Positions 23,575-34,604 are shown, counted from the stretch's first letter. The stretch is 64,000 nucleotides of DNA from Zizania palustris (GCA_019279435.1 JAAALK010000286.1:19487931-19551930); one strand, 5' to 3'. Notes: generated from the sequence alone by a model not told the origin. Numbers and translations are program-made.

Positions 23575-24048
23575 TGTCATGGTCGGCAATGTAGCCCAAG
23601 CCCTTCAGCAAGGGCCAATCTTGGGTTAGCCCTAGGTAGGGCCGGTCATGGGCTAAAGCCCTAGATTGGGCCGGCCCAAGCCTAGGGGCTAGCCTGGCCC
23701 AAAGTTGTTGAGAGTCTAGCCTGTTTACAATCCTAGATGGAGTCCTTAAGATGTAATTTAGTTATAATCCAGTTAGAAATATAATCAGTTATAATCTAGT
23801 TAGTTCCTTAGCAAATTAGATCTTCTAATGAGTCTATAAATAGCAAGTTGTAATTAGGGTTAAAGGCAATAAAGAAGTTACATCTATTATCTCATCTTGT
23901 TCTCTACTTCTCATCAAACTTCTCTTGTATCGGATCCTCACATTGCGCCAGCCTTCTCATAACGGGGAAGCCACCAGGGAAGCCTCCCAAGCCGAGGCCT
24001 CCCACGTCTCACTCGTACCCTCTCTGTTTGTTACCAGAAACTCATGAC
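23575..24048 (+). repeat. 5' LTR of G3
   Basis: It starts TGTCATGGTCGGCAATG and ends near CTCATGAC, losing the final A seen in the other copy. TATA-like TATAAATAGCAAG lies near 23836. The LTRs share long near-identical tracts. Confidence 0.85.
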
Positions 24049-24074
24049 TTGGTATCAGAGACCATGGCGAGACC

Positions 24075-25344
24075 ATGGCCTCAGGAAACGGAGATTCCTC
24101 AACAACACCAGACATCGACGGGATAAAGAAACTTCAGCAAGACATGGCAGCGGTCCTCAGCGGTCTCGCTGATCTAAGCCGTGCCATGGCTGTGAACAAT
24201 TCTCGTATCACGTCCCTAGAGCATCTCGTTGAGGCAGGGGGAATAGCATCTACAATAACTAATCTGTCAAGGATGGGTGGCACCGGTCTGATTGTACCAC
24301 CGCCAGGGCAGTAAGCCTCGCAGTAGCAAGGAGGAGGCGATAGGGTGTTACCAACTAGGCAGACGGGACATCAGCCCTTGCGACAACGGCCCACATATGT
24401 CGATCAATCCTCTGAAAAGTATCAACAGGAGTACCCTGATTCTATAAACTTGAGTTTCCAAGATTCAATGGCAAGGGGATCCTCTAAACTGGCTAAACCA
24501 TTGTGAGCAGTTTTTTCGAGGGCAGCGGACACCAAATCAAGATCAGGTATGGTTGGCTACTTATCATCTCATCGATACTGCTCAAGAGTGTTATTTTCAT
24601 TATGAGAAGAATCATGGACCTCCTGATTGGGAAACTTTTAAATCAATCTGCCATGTACGATCCGGCCCAGCCGTACGAAGTAACCCCTTAGGAGAGCTCA
24701 AGAATTTGGTTCAGATTGGAACTGTGGAAGCATATATTGAAAAAAATTTAGCTCTTGCTAGTCGTGTGGAGGATTGTCTCGCTGAACGACAACAAATTCA
24801 GCTGTTTATTGGAGGTTTACAGGAGGATATTGGCATGGACGTTGAGTTGCAACAGCCCACTAATATGCAGGAGGCCATGAGCTTGGCAAAGGCTTATGAA
24901 AATAGGCCCCTTAGGTTGAAAAGTGGCAGTCGAACAATAGGCAACAATTTTTCGCAAGTCAACTCAATATAGCAGGCAGGTTAGCAGCTTCTACAGGTAA
25001 TGTGGCTGCTGAATTGGTAAATAACACATTACCCTTTCAGGTCTGCCGCCTATCTCCTATGAAACTAGTCGAAAGACGACGACAAGGCCTATGTTATAAT
25101 TGTGATGAGTGGTTTGTTCGGGGTCACAAATGCACGAAACTTTTCTATATTGACTGAGATGATGGGGGCGCACCTGATTGGGAGGCTTCAGCGGATAACA
25201 AAGAACCACATGTCTCACTCAATGCATTATTTGGTGTAGACTGTAGACAGTGCTAGTACAATGAGGATACCAATTTGTATTGCTGGAATGCATCTTGTTG
25301 CACTAGTAGATACTGGATCCACACATAATTTTCTACATGCCCAA
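24075..25344 (+). pseudogene. gag and first part of protease of G3
   Basis: ATG 24075 (MASGNGDSSTTPDIDGIKK) is followed by a stop at 24312-24314 and frame changes. The Retrotrans_gag core reads FPRFNGKGDPLNWLNHCEQFF and continues through 24553-24972. The knuckle CYNCDEWFVRGHKC is at about 25093-25134. The protease motif LVDTGSTHNFLHAQ ends at the LINE junction. The frame breaks in at least three places. Confidence 0.78.
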
Positions 25345-27358
25345 TTTTTTTTGATAAAAACCAGTAGGGGAGGGGCCTACTGAAATATATTAAAAAGGCA
25401 GCAAACAGACAAATAACATAGAGGAGGGGAAGGGAGAGAAGTGACTGAATTTAAGAAGCCGAATACAGGTTATTGAGCCATCGGCGGAGAGCAGAGCGGA
25501 GGAGAGGAGGGAACCTACAGGATTGAGCAGAAAGAGAAAGTAAAAAAGTAGAATGCCACATCGACACAGAAGCTGATCGGCCATCAAACACACACCGATT
25601 ACGAAGCAACCAGGTGGTCCAGCAGCCCAATTGAACCAACTCTATGAAGAAAGCATGACCGCAGGAGTCTCTAGCTTGAAGAATTCTATCAAGCACCGGT
25701 GCGTCATGATTCCAGAGCAGCCCGAGGAAGTTCCAACACGAGCAGGTGAGAGGACAGTCGAAGAAGAGGTGCACCAAAGTTTCCTCGGCGTGGTCCTGGC
25801 AGAGAGAACAAGTAAGATCATCCCCAGCCGAAAGAATGTGACGTCGTCTGAGGATATTCCTAGTATTCAGCCGATCCGAGCAAAGCAGCCAGAAGAAGAC
25901 TTTAATCTTGTTGGAACACTTGGAGTGCCAAATCGAACTAATAATTGGGTGTGCCACAGAATGCTTGAAGTGGTGGCTGTAAAACTGCTTGGATGAGTAA
26001 ATATCATTGCCCCAGATGAAGGACCAGGAGTCCCCTATCCAACAACATCGTTGTCCGTGAGGTGCTGACATAGTAGGGCATTGAGAATATCCAGGCCACT
26101 GGTCGCCTAAGGCGAAAGAGGATATCGGAGCAGAGAGTCTCTGTTCTGGCAGGACAAGAATGCATGCACAGAAATGTGGGGTCTGCGCGCATGAGCGAAA
26201 AGATCTGGTAATAATCTGTGGAGGGGCTGGCCGAGCCAGCAATCCATCTAAAAAACCGTCGTGCGACCATCCTTTACTGAGGGTGAGGCAATGCCCCGGA
26301 AGATCACAGCTAGTCTGGTAATATTTTTCACCAAAAGGAACCCTTAGGTGTCGAGAGGTGCAGAGCATTCCTGACATGGCGGTACTCGTCCCAGACAAGA
26401 TCGGCCCAAGGGAGGTCCTGACGCGAATAGAATTTATGCAGGTGTTTGAGCAAGAGAGAAGTATTTAAGCTACGAAGATTAAGGACCCTCAGTCCACCCT
26501 TATCTTTGGGAGCACAAACCTTTTCCCAGGCCACAAGTGGCAAACCCTTGGCAAGCTCAGAGGTGAACCTCCAAAGACAATTGCGACACGCTCTATCCAG
26601 ATGTTGAACAACCTTAACCGGTAGTTTGAAGGTGCACATGGAGTAGATGGGTTGAGAAGTGATGATCGAGTTGACAATCTGGAGCCTACCAGCCATGGAT
26701 AACCAGGGCGATAGGGAACTAAGCCGCCTTTGAACTCTCTCTAGAAGTGAACTAAAGTCTGTAAATTTCGGTCTTTGAGTGCCCAGGGGGAGGCCTAGGT
26801 AGGGGAAGGGCATGGAACCCAACTGACAACCAAAGGTGCTAGCAAGGATGTGAGCGTTGTCTTGATCCACTGTGATTGGCATAAGGCTGGATTTAGAGAA
26901 ATTGACGCACAGGCCAGTAGAGGCCGCAAATGAGTTGATAAGCCCTTTGAAGTTGAAAAGGTTGCGCTGAGTGGCCTTGAGGAAGACAATTGTGTCATCA
27001 ACATACTGAACAATTGGGAAATCAGCTTGTACCCGGTGACAATCTGGAGGGTAGATAATCCCCAAGCGGAAGGCTCTGTTGATAATGTACTGCAGAAGGT
27101 CAGTTGCCAATGCAAAGAGAAGCGGGGAAAGAGGGTCCCCTTGACGAACACCTCTCTTACAATAGAAAAATTTCCCCGGGATGCCATTGATCAGGATCGC
27201 TGAGTAGCCAAAAGAAAGAATGCTTTGTGCCCAAGAAATCCAGTTAGGTGGGAACCCTAACGCAAGTAGCATCTAAGTGATAACTGAGTGTTCTATTGTA
27301 TCAAAGGCTTTCTCAAAGTCCAATTTTAATATAATAGAGCCTTGCCTCGACTTGCTGC

Positions 27359-27542
27359 TGAAGGAGAATGGAATAGAATGGAATGAATTGTAAATTGATG
27401 AGCCATGATTAGGTACATATATAGAGGCAAGGGGATAACTACTTTATAACTGAATTACTAGTCTAGAAGATAACCCCTTGCCAAGGATATAACAGGAGGG
27501 AATGGCCTGGCCGAACCCAACCTATAACAGAATATGCTAACA
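27359..27542 (-). repeat. 184-bp solo LTR in the LINE
   Basis: On the minus strand it starts TGTTAGCATATTC and ends CTCCTTCA. It has an exact 5-bp duplication GCTGC at 27354-27358 and 27543-27547. A TATA-like CTATATATG lies in it. The interrupted LINE frame (..HHCS|SKSRQG..) is continuous if it is removed. Its size and ends fit a small Copia or TRIM family; no internal region remains. Confidence 0.8.
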
Positions 27543-27667
27543 GCTGCAATGATGAGCGTATTCCATTGACCAAGCCAGATAGTCTTGGATAGAACGTCCC
27601 TTAATAAAACCATATTGATTCTTGTGTATAATGTGCTTCATCACATTTTGTAACCGATTCGTCAAGT

Positions 27668-28635
27668 GTTGTAGCAATTGCGTTAGCTACAGCACAGGTT
27701 TTGTATGTGTATATATGATGTGTAGAATGAACCTCGATGGGTTCTCTCAGAGGGAGAAAAGGGTTTATACTGGTTCGGGCCTCCCCTAGGGGATAATAGC
27801 CCTACGTCCAGTTTTTGGTGGATTTGGCATGGCATGCCTTGGTGTGGAGGAAAGAACTCTAGGGTCTCATGGCCCCCTGGAGCGTGTGTTCTGTTACAAG
27901 GGCTTGGCCCTGCTTTTATAGGCACGCAGGCCAAAGGAAAAGACCGGGATGCCCCCTATGAGCCCTAGGCTCGTAGGGGCAAAGAGGGAAAAAGGAGCTA
28001 GCTACGGTACAAAAGTGCTTTACAGCTTTACAGACGTGTCAGGTAACGTCACATCTTGACCAGCTAGACGACAAACTATGGGCAGAGGGGCCCCCAGTAC
28101 GACTTCTACACTGCAGCAGGACGTAAATATCTTCTGGGTTCGGAGTAGGGCCGGAGCTCAGAACTAGGGCCTCCGAACTGGGGCCTCCGAACTGGGGGCC
28201 TGCGAACCGGGGCCTCCGAACTGGGGCCTCCGAACCGGGGCCTCCGAACTAGGGCCTCCGAACTGGCCGGAGAGGGTCCGGAGACTAGCTCTGAGGAGCT
28301 CCGAAGGGAGCTCGAAGGCCAACTCCGGACAGGGCTCGAAGGCTAACTCCGAAGAAGGCCCGGAGGCTGGCTTCGAAGTTAGCCTGAGACTTAGCTTCTG
28401 GCGGTCTTCAAGGAATCTTGAGGGCTTTGCCCCGGAGGGCTCCGAAGGACCTCGCTCCAGAGGGCTTCGACGGGGACCTGGGGCTTCGCCCCTGCAAGCT
28501 CCGGCATAAACCTTGAGACTTGGGAACATTTTCTTGGGGAGGAAACAGGCTTCGACAGTGTTGGGCTCCGGGTCGAAGGCTGTCGGAGGCTGACGTCATT
28601 TGGCCCCTGTTCAGTGAAAATATATTCCCCCAACA
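27668..28635 (-). repeat. solo LTR related to the LTRs of element T2
   Basis: On the minus strand it starts TGTTGGGGGAATATATTTTC and ends GCAATTGCTACAACA, 968 bp. The flanks are TCAAG (27663-27667) and CCAAG (28636-28640), one transition apart. The last 400 bp closely follow the LTR at 50399-51566, including the box GCCTATAAAAGCAGGGCC. It contains about 14-bp units (GGGGCCTCCGAACT) near 28170-28270. It interrupts the LINE RT. Confidence 0.85.
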
Positions 28636-30272
28636 CCAAGACTTTGGTGAGAATCTTGACACTATTGTTGAGTAAAGAGATGGGTCTGTAATCTCCAGTC
28701 GTTCTCGGCGAAGAGACCTTAGGTATCAAGGTGATGTAGGATCCGTTGATGGCCTGGAGGCTGACTGAACCCTGGGAGAACAGGTCCCCGAGATCATATA
28801 GGTCTGAGCGGATAATATCCTAGCAAGACTTGTAAAAAAGGACATTGAACCCGTAGGAGCTTTGTTACCTTGCATTCCAACAATAACCCTGTTGATTTCG
28901 TCGTGACTGATTGGGAGCCCCAAGCCTGACAACAAAGACAGATCAAAAGAGGGCTGGACCAACGAGAGGAGGTCGAAGGCCATTTTAGGGTAGCTAGACT
29001 ACCCCATTTTGGAGAGGAACACTTCCAGAAAAGCTTCAGCCTTGTTGACATTGTGCAAAACCGAGGAACCATCAGGCAGCTCAATAGAATGTATAGCATT
29101 TTGACGGTGTCTGACTAATGCCGCGGCATGGAAGAAACGAGTGTTTTCATCCCCGAGTTTAGTCCAGCAAGTGGTGTAACGTTGCTTCTAGTAGGCATGC
29201 CTAATGCGCAGAAGGAAGGTAATGTGATTTTTCAAAATGAGCCAGAAGTTTCTCTCCTATGTAGTTAGAGGCCTGAGTTCCTCAAAGTGATCCAGGAAAG
29301 CCAAAATGATAGAAGAGTTTTTAATTCACTGTTCAAACGAATTATGTCGTTTACTCCAGGCAGCAAGGCGCTTGGCAAAAATTCTCAGCTTGTTAGAAAT
29401 CCGAAGAACGGGGTTTAGGATCCTGAATGGAGTTCCAGGAAGAGGAGACCAACTCCTTGAAGCCCGGCAAAAAAACCCAATAATTCTCAAACCGAAAGGA
29501 ATGGGATTTAGGAATGGAGGTTGAGATGGCAATGACACAGGGGACATGATCCGAGATAGAGTTAGGCAAGGCTGAGGCGAAGCACCAATCCAGTTGGACA
29601 AGGAGAGGGGAGGATTGCATATTGCTCCAAGTATATCTACGACCATGGAGAGGGATTTTGAAGAGATCCTGAGTGCTGATGATGTTATTGAAGGTCGCCA
29701 TATCGAAGAAATTACCTCCTGACCTATTTTTGCAGGAGGGGAACTGATAAAAATTGAAGTCACCAATGAAAAGCCAATCTGTCTGGGTCGGCACGTTCAA
29801 GGTAAGCAACCAATTGACAAAGAGAGTTCTGTCAGGATCGCGGCAGGGACCATAAACGACCGTGAGGGTCCAAGCATTACCATTAACCTTGGAGGTAAAC
29901 CTTATAAAATCTGAAACGAGGCAGAAGACACAACCTCTCCATGGAACTTAAGGCTGTTCCAACCAACAAAAATCCCCCCAGATGAGCCCGAGGAAGGAAC
30001 GAAGGCAAACCGGTCGAAACGTTTTAGGGCGAAACGCCTGACGATACTTTTGTCGAAAAGTTCCATCTTAGTCTCTTGTAGGCAAACAATTTGGAAATTT
30101 GATTGCGATAGAAGAAAATACACTGCCCTACATTTGTCAGCAGCATTAAGACCCCGGATGTTCCAATTTAGCAAAAGTCAGTCCGAGAATTTACCCATAA
30201 AGCAGTAAAATATGATCAAGCAGCCAACTCTGGCAGTCGCAAATGCACAGCAAACCGACAACAAAGTTCAAT

Positions 30273-30702
30273 AGATGGATAGAAAAGCAGTAGACGGACA
30301 GAGTGTCAAGCAATCCGAGGAGACCAACGAGATTACAAAACTGGCCATAGCCAATGGAGACAGCTTTGCTATTCCAGGGTTATGCCACAACCTTCCACTT
30401 GACATTGGGGAAGAAGACTTCGTGATTGATTGCTTCGTCCTAGATTCATGTGTTGTTGATATTATTTTGGGAACGCCATGGTTGCAATCTCTTGGACCTA
30501 TCTTATGGACCTTCAATCATATGCACATGTGCTTTTGGCGAGAAACTCAACAAGTCACTCTCCATGGCTTTCTCCATCGACGGGCAGTTTCACTTCCTAG
30601 TATACAGCCAACTAAGGCATCATGGGATGATCTTGAAGAATTTCACCAGCGCTACCCAGATTTTCAGCTCAAGGACGAGCTGATTTTGAAAGAGGGGAGA
30701 GA
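30273..30702 (+). pseudogene. G3 protease, distal part, and polypurine tract
   Basis: After the LINE the frame reads LAIANGDSFAIPGLCHNLPLDIGEEDFVIDCFVL and DIILGTPWLQSLGPILW, the flap and second half of a Ty3/Gypsy retropepsin. It continues to EFHQRYPDFQLKDEL and then the polypurine tract at 30688-30702, running straight into the 3' LTR with no RT sequence. Confidence 0.8.
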
Positions 30703-31177
30703 TGTCATGGTCGACAATGTAGCCCAAGCCCTTCAGCAAGGGCCGGTCTTGGGTTAGCCCTAGGTAGGGCCGGTCATGGGCTAAAGCCCTAGATTGGGTC
30801 GGCCGAAGCCTAGGGACTAGCCTGGCCCAAAGTTGTTAAGAGTCCAGCCTGTTTACAGTCCTAGATGGAGTCCTTAAGATGTAATTTAGTTATAATCCAG
30901 TTAGAGATATAATCAGTTATAATCTAGTTAGTTCCTTAGCAGATTAGATCTTCTAATGAGTATATAAATAGCAGTCTGTAATTAGGGTTAAAGGCAATAA
31001 AGAAGTTAAGTCTATTATCTCATCTCGTTCTCTACTTCTCATCCAACTTCTCTTGTATCGGATCCTCACATTGTGCTAGCCTTTTCATAACGTGGAAGCC
31101 AACAGGGAAGCCTCCCAAGCTGAGGTCTCCCACGTCTCACTCATACCCTCTCTGTTCGTTACCGGCAACTCATAACA
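30703..31177 (+). repeat. 3' LTR of G3
   Basis: 475 bp, partner of 23575-24048. It ends ACTCATAACA. The reading frame of the protease end runs into it, so those residues are not coding in the usual sense. Confidence 0.85.
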
Positions 31178-31211
31178 AGTACTAAAATAAAAAGGCAGCA
31201 AATCCTCCATT

Positions 31212-31883
31212 CAGTGTTCTAAATGGCGGCATTAGGCGGGCGCCTAGGCGGCGCTGGGCGCTGGGCGCCGCCCCTGCGCCGCGCGGAAGGGATTGGCGGC
31301 CGGCTGGGCGGCCATGGCGCCTAGGCGGGTCAACCGCGCCCTGGGCGTTGACTGCGGCGCCTAGGCGCCCTGGGCGGCGACGGCGAAAAATGCAAAAAAT
31401 ATGATTGGAGGGGGTAAAACGCAAAACAACCTAGGGTTTTTATTTGTGGCTGGCCCGTGGCATCCTCCTTGCTCGCCGCACGCGCCGTCACGCCGCCGCA
31501 CGTGTCGCCGGCTCGCCGCCTCGCCAGCTCGCCGCCGTTCGCCCCTTCGGCCTTTCGCCGCACTCTGGTGTCGACGCCGGCCTCGCGCGCCACTTCAGCC
31601 TTTCCCTCGTGCGCGACGACTTCGGCGGTTCGGCCTCCGGCGGTGCTCCTGGTCTCCGGCGGGCGGCGGCCCCGCTCTGCCCTCTGTTCTCCGGCGCGGC
31701 TTGGGCGCTGCACTGCTGCTGGCCTGCTGCTCACGGCTCACGCTCACCCAGAGTCCCAGAGACGCACGCGGCAGTGGCACACGCTCCAGGCGCCCCAGGC
31801 GCCCCTAGGCGCCGCCTAGGCACCCCTAGGCGCTAGGCGGCCAGTCTCCGCCCGACTAGCGCCTAGCGCCTTTTAGAACACTG
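31212..31883. mobile_element. GC-rich hAT-like non-autonomous element
   Basis: Inverted ends CAGTGTTCTAAA and TTTTAGAACACTG are flanked by an exact 8-bp duplication CCTCCATT (31204-31211 and 31884-31891). The subterminal zones are dense in GGCGCC, GCCTAGGCG and GGCGCTAGGCG. The middle (31440-31790) is a very GC-rich stretch open in several frames on both strands. I do not trust any as a gene; it may be captured host sequence. Confidence 0.85.
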
Positions 31884-31891
31884 CCTCCATT

Positions 31892-32645
31892 TAGCGATAG
31901 TATGTGCAGAATAGTCCCTGAAGTGCCAATTCTCAGCTTAGAATACTGCTGCCAGCAAGAGAACATGAGCACATCAACAAATGAGTGCATCCACTCAGTT
32001 CACTTGGAAATGCCAAAAGACTAAAATGACTAACATCGGATGTGCTCAGATCATGTGTGCACTTGCTGAGGCACACTCCAGAAGGAGGGGTCAGCCCCAA
32101 CTATAGGCTCCCCATTGATACTATCGACCTAAATAGCATCTTCTAGTACACCTGCCTACTAATAGGAATTAGATTAGACCTCTAATTCCTATTAGTAGTT
32201 AATACTCTTAGAATTGTATTGCCGCCTGGGCAAAGGTCAGTTTGCTCTGCTGCCCGGAAAGTATAGTCAAGTGTTCAGTGACTTTCAAGGACCTTCTCTG
32301 GTGCCTGAATTTCCTTTGTTATACCAACTAACAACTGTTGTCTTACTGATACAATACACAGAAATTCAGTTAATCTACCCTTAATATTGGTCAATTTCAT
32401 CTACAGCCACCACAAGCAATTGTATACTGGCTACTTCCTTTTACAACATAGAATGGTCAAGAATGCATTTTATCTCCTGCCCAGCCCAGGCTCGAGGACA
32501 TTTCATTGGTGTTAATTTTGTAGCAGAATGTTCCAACTAAATCCATCAATTTCAACGGATGAAACTAAATTATCCAAATTTATTATAAACATGCCAAATG
32601 TAGCAACTTACTAACAATGAGTAATGTGAGCAAACTTGATTATAC
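31892..32645. other. apparently original sequence of intron 1
   Basis: Moderate GC with no transposon ends and no coding signal on either strand. A short inverted pair (AATAGGAATTAGATTAG / CTAATTCCTATTAGTAG) sits at about 32161-32200. It adjoins the exon 1 donor. Confidence 0.5.
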
Positions 32646-33548
32646 CTTGCAAACCCCTAGCACTGAGAAGCTTCGTTCTGGAGCAGCCGCCTTCTTTCTA
32701 ATGGCCTTCTGCTCAGCAACCACCTCCCAGCACAACCGCTGCGCCATTGCCCTTGCCATCGCCAGCAGAGCCCTCTCTGCCCGTAACGCCGAGATTTCCC
32801 TCTGCATTACCGCTCTGTCCGCCTCCAGCGCCTCCACCCTCGCGTACAAGGCCCCCGCGTTGCTCTCCGCCACATACTCCCCCACAACCACCGCCCCGGA
32901 CACCATCGTCGTGCTCGCGCACCTAACATCCACCGTGTACTCAAACTCCTCCACAGAGGGCAATTGCTCGTCCTCCTCGTCGTCGACCATGGCTTTCACC
33001 TGCATGGCACTGCTCGAGTCGCCGCTGCTTCTCTCTGCCTCTAGTGCGGCCATGTCGATCTGCTCTACTTCTTTGCCATCTTCCTTGTCCTGCTCTTCCT
33101 CCTCGTCGGAGAAAGTGTCAGGGTCGATCCCGTGGGACTGAAGGCGGGAGTGGTAGGAGGCGGCGAGATCAGAGAGCGAAGCGAGCTCTTCCTGTACGTC
33201 GCGCTCGCGGTCGGCGCGGCCCTCGGCGTAGCGCCGGAACTGGCGGGCCTCCATCTGCGCGGCAGCCTTCTCCCGCTGCAACCGCTCGATCATGAGCATC
33301 GCCTCGCTGGTCGCTGTCTCCGCCGAGGCTCGCTCAGCCTCCAGCTCCGCATGCAGCCCCCGCGCCTCCTCCTCCGCGGCCTCCTTCTCACCCCGTAGCC
33401 GCGACGCCGCCTCCTCCAGCTCCTCCAACCGCCGGATCAGCTCCGGCGTCTCCCCGACCACCGCCTTCGGCGAGAGCTCGGGCGATCTCGCGGGCGGCCG
33501 CCGCTTCACCGACCGCCGCGACGGCGAGGGGTCGGCGACGGGATCCAT
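32646..33548 (-). CDS. host gene exon 1: GTD-binding (DUF593) protein, myosin-binding protein 7-like
   Basis: ATG 33548 (MDPVADPSPSRRSVKRRPP) opens 301 codons and ends with the donor AAG|GTATAATC. The frame extends upstream but without another ATG. Residues 37-135 are the GTD-binding coiled coil (ELIRRLEELEEAASRLRGEK; SEAMLMIERLQREKAAAQME; RQFRRYAEGR). An acidic linker (145-205) and a second coiled coil (231-275) follow. Family knowledge: plant GTD-binding proteins (zein-binding, FLOURY1 and MyoB types) bind the globular tail of class XI myosins and sit on endomembranes or vesicles. With exons 2 and 3 the product is 350 residues. No frame damage is seen, so the gene may be intact despite the 19-kb intron. 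Confidence 0.85.
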
Positions 33549-34257
33549 GGAGGCATCTATATACCCAGCGAGATTCGAACCCCCAGTTCCAAGCCTCGCC
33601 CTCACCGCGGTCGTAGCGGTGACCGTCGGAGCAACCGGGTTCGCCCGCGCGTGGACGGTGGGGAAGCAGAAGCAGAGCCGAACGCTTCTGTTCAGAAGGG
33701 GAAAGGCAATGGCGACGGGAGCTAGGCTGGATTTTGATGTGAACGGGATCGACTAATTAATAAACTAAAACTAACAAAAATTATATTTTATTCATAGAAA
33801 TTGAACTGTTTCCCATAAAATTATCATCAAACTGGTGAGTTTTCCGCGTCCACTTTGGATAAAAAATCACTAACCACATCTGTTGGCATTAATCATCCTT
33901 TGGATTAAGACTCAAACTCCTAATATCTTAATTTCTATCACTCTTGAGTAATCTAGATTTTTTCTCATATTATAAAACTTACTAAGTACAAAAATAATAT
34001 AGAAATAAACTAGAGTAAAAAAAACTATAGACGGTCTAGATTTTTATGAGCTGGCTGTTAATTAGAACTAAACTCGATGGACTCGTTATTAGAAGGAAAT
34101 AAGGACGAGAATTGAAGAGAGAGAAATGTTGTAATAGTGGGTGGGTGTGTGGTGTGTGGTGGGGGTTATGATTCTATGTGCGCGGCCACTACACGTGGAA
34201 ATCACGTGAGAGAATAGTATTTTCTTGATGCAAAAAGGCAGTGAATTTGATCAAAAT
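33549..34257 (-). promoter_or_regulatory. 5' flank of the host DUF593 gene
   Basis: About 190 bp upstream of ATG 33548 are GC-rich and look like 5' untranslated sequence. Beyond that, AT-rich DNA starts near 33750, with a TATA-like AATAAAATATAATT on the minus strand near 33783-33796. A TATATA lies only about 10 bp before the ATG and is too close to be the core promoter. No other element could be confirmed. Confidence 0.35.
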
Positions 34258-34260
34258 TTA

Positions 34261-34604
34261 GGAGATGTTTCATTATGGGGACTAAATTTTAGTCTCCGTC
34301 ACATCGAATGTTTAGATATTATTTTAGAGTGTTAAATGTAGACTATTTATAAAACCTATTTATAATTGGTGGATTATTTGTGAGACAAATCTAATGAGCC
34401 TAATTACGCTATGATTTGACAATGTAATGCTACAGTAAACATTTGCTAATCATTGATTAATTAGACTTAATAGATTTGTCTTGTAAATAATCCTCCGATT
34501 CTGTAATTATTTTTATAATTAATTTATATTTAGTTTTTCAAATTGATATTCAAATATTTGATATGATACAGACTAAACTTTAATCCATAAAACTAAACAC
34601 TCCC
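34261..34604. mobile_element. Tourist-like MITE (344 bp)
   Basis: Long imperfect terminal inverted repeats (GGAGATGTTT..GGACTAAATTTTAGTCT against GGGAGTGTTT..GGATTAAAGTTTAGTCT) extend inward for about 65 bp. The flanks are TTA at 34258-34260 and 34605-34607, the PIF/Harbinger target. It is noncoding and lies about 700 bp upstream of the host gene start. Confidence 0.8.

Larger units (their letters stand above)
25451..30174 (-). pseudogene. LINE ORF2: endonuclease, reverse transcriptase, zf-RVT
   Basis: The endonuclease begins LNWNIRGLNAADKCRAV (30174), with QETKME and an SDHVPC region at about 29550. RT segments follow: GDYRPISLLNN (28690), NQYGFIKGRSIQDYLAW (27600), LDFEKAFDTIEH (27330), GVRQGDPLSPLLFA (27150) and the YVDD box (about 27005-26994). 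A zf-RVT-like end has CSLCQDH..LVHLFFDCP (about 25800). Several frame shifts and a TAG at about 27273 break it. It copied its own RNA at nicked chromosomal targets when active. Confidence 0.85.
25345..30272 (-). mobile_element. non-LTR retrotransposon (LINE), 5'-truncated, with two solo LTRs inside
   Basis: On the minus strand it runs from an endonuclease start near 30174 to a short poly(A) (seen as T8 at 25345-25352). Left of the A-run is protease sequence of G3; right of about 30272 the protease resumes. The right edge is uncertain (30190-30272): CAAT on both sides is the only candidate duplication. Removing the solo LTRs at 27359-27542 and 27668-28635 leaves about 3.8 kb of ORF2-type sequence. 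No ORF1 was found. Confidence 0.8.
23575..31177 (+). mobile_element. gag-protease LTR retrotransposon G3 with nested LINE
   Basis: LTRs 23575-24048 and 30703-31177 start TGTCATGGTCG. Flanks are AGCAC (23570-23574) and AGTAC (31178-31182), one transition apart. A primer site TTGGTATCAGAG follows the 5' LTR. Polypurine GAAAGAGGGGAGAGA (30688-30702) abuts the 3' LTR. The interior holds gag and protease only; RT, RNase H and integrase are absent although both LTRs are complete. A LINE sits inside the protease region. Confidence 0.87.
13583..32645 (-). other. intron 1 of the host gene, about 19.1 kb, filled with nested transposons
   Basis: The donor GTATAA is at 32645 and the acceptor TTTTCTCCAG ends at 13583. 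The exons joined are phase 0 on both sides. About 2.9 kb at the two ends and between elements (13583-14614 and 31892-32645 among others) shows no gene or identifiable repeat and is probably original intron. The rest is accounted for by the elements listed separately. Some inserts lie in the host sense direction (14795-20742, 21663-23012, the LINE) and could supply premature poly(A) sites. Confidence 0.75.

Noticed and set aside
33570..33600. GGTTCGAATC on the minus strand upstream of the DUF593 gene, like a tRNA B box or SINE head.
   Set aside because: No A box at proper spacing, no cloverleaf and no poly(A)/T tail; probably 5' untranslated sequence.
33549..33605. N-terminal extension of the DUF593 protein (19 more residues).
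   Set aside because: The extension would begin with GTG; the first ATG is at 33548 and gives a family-like N-terminus.
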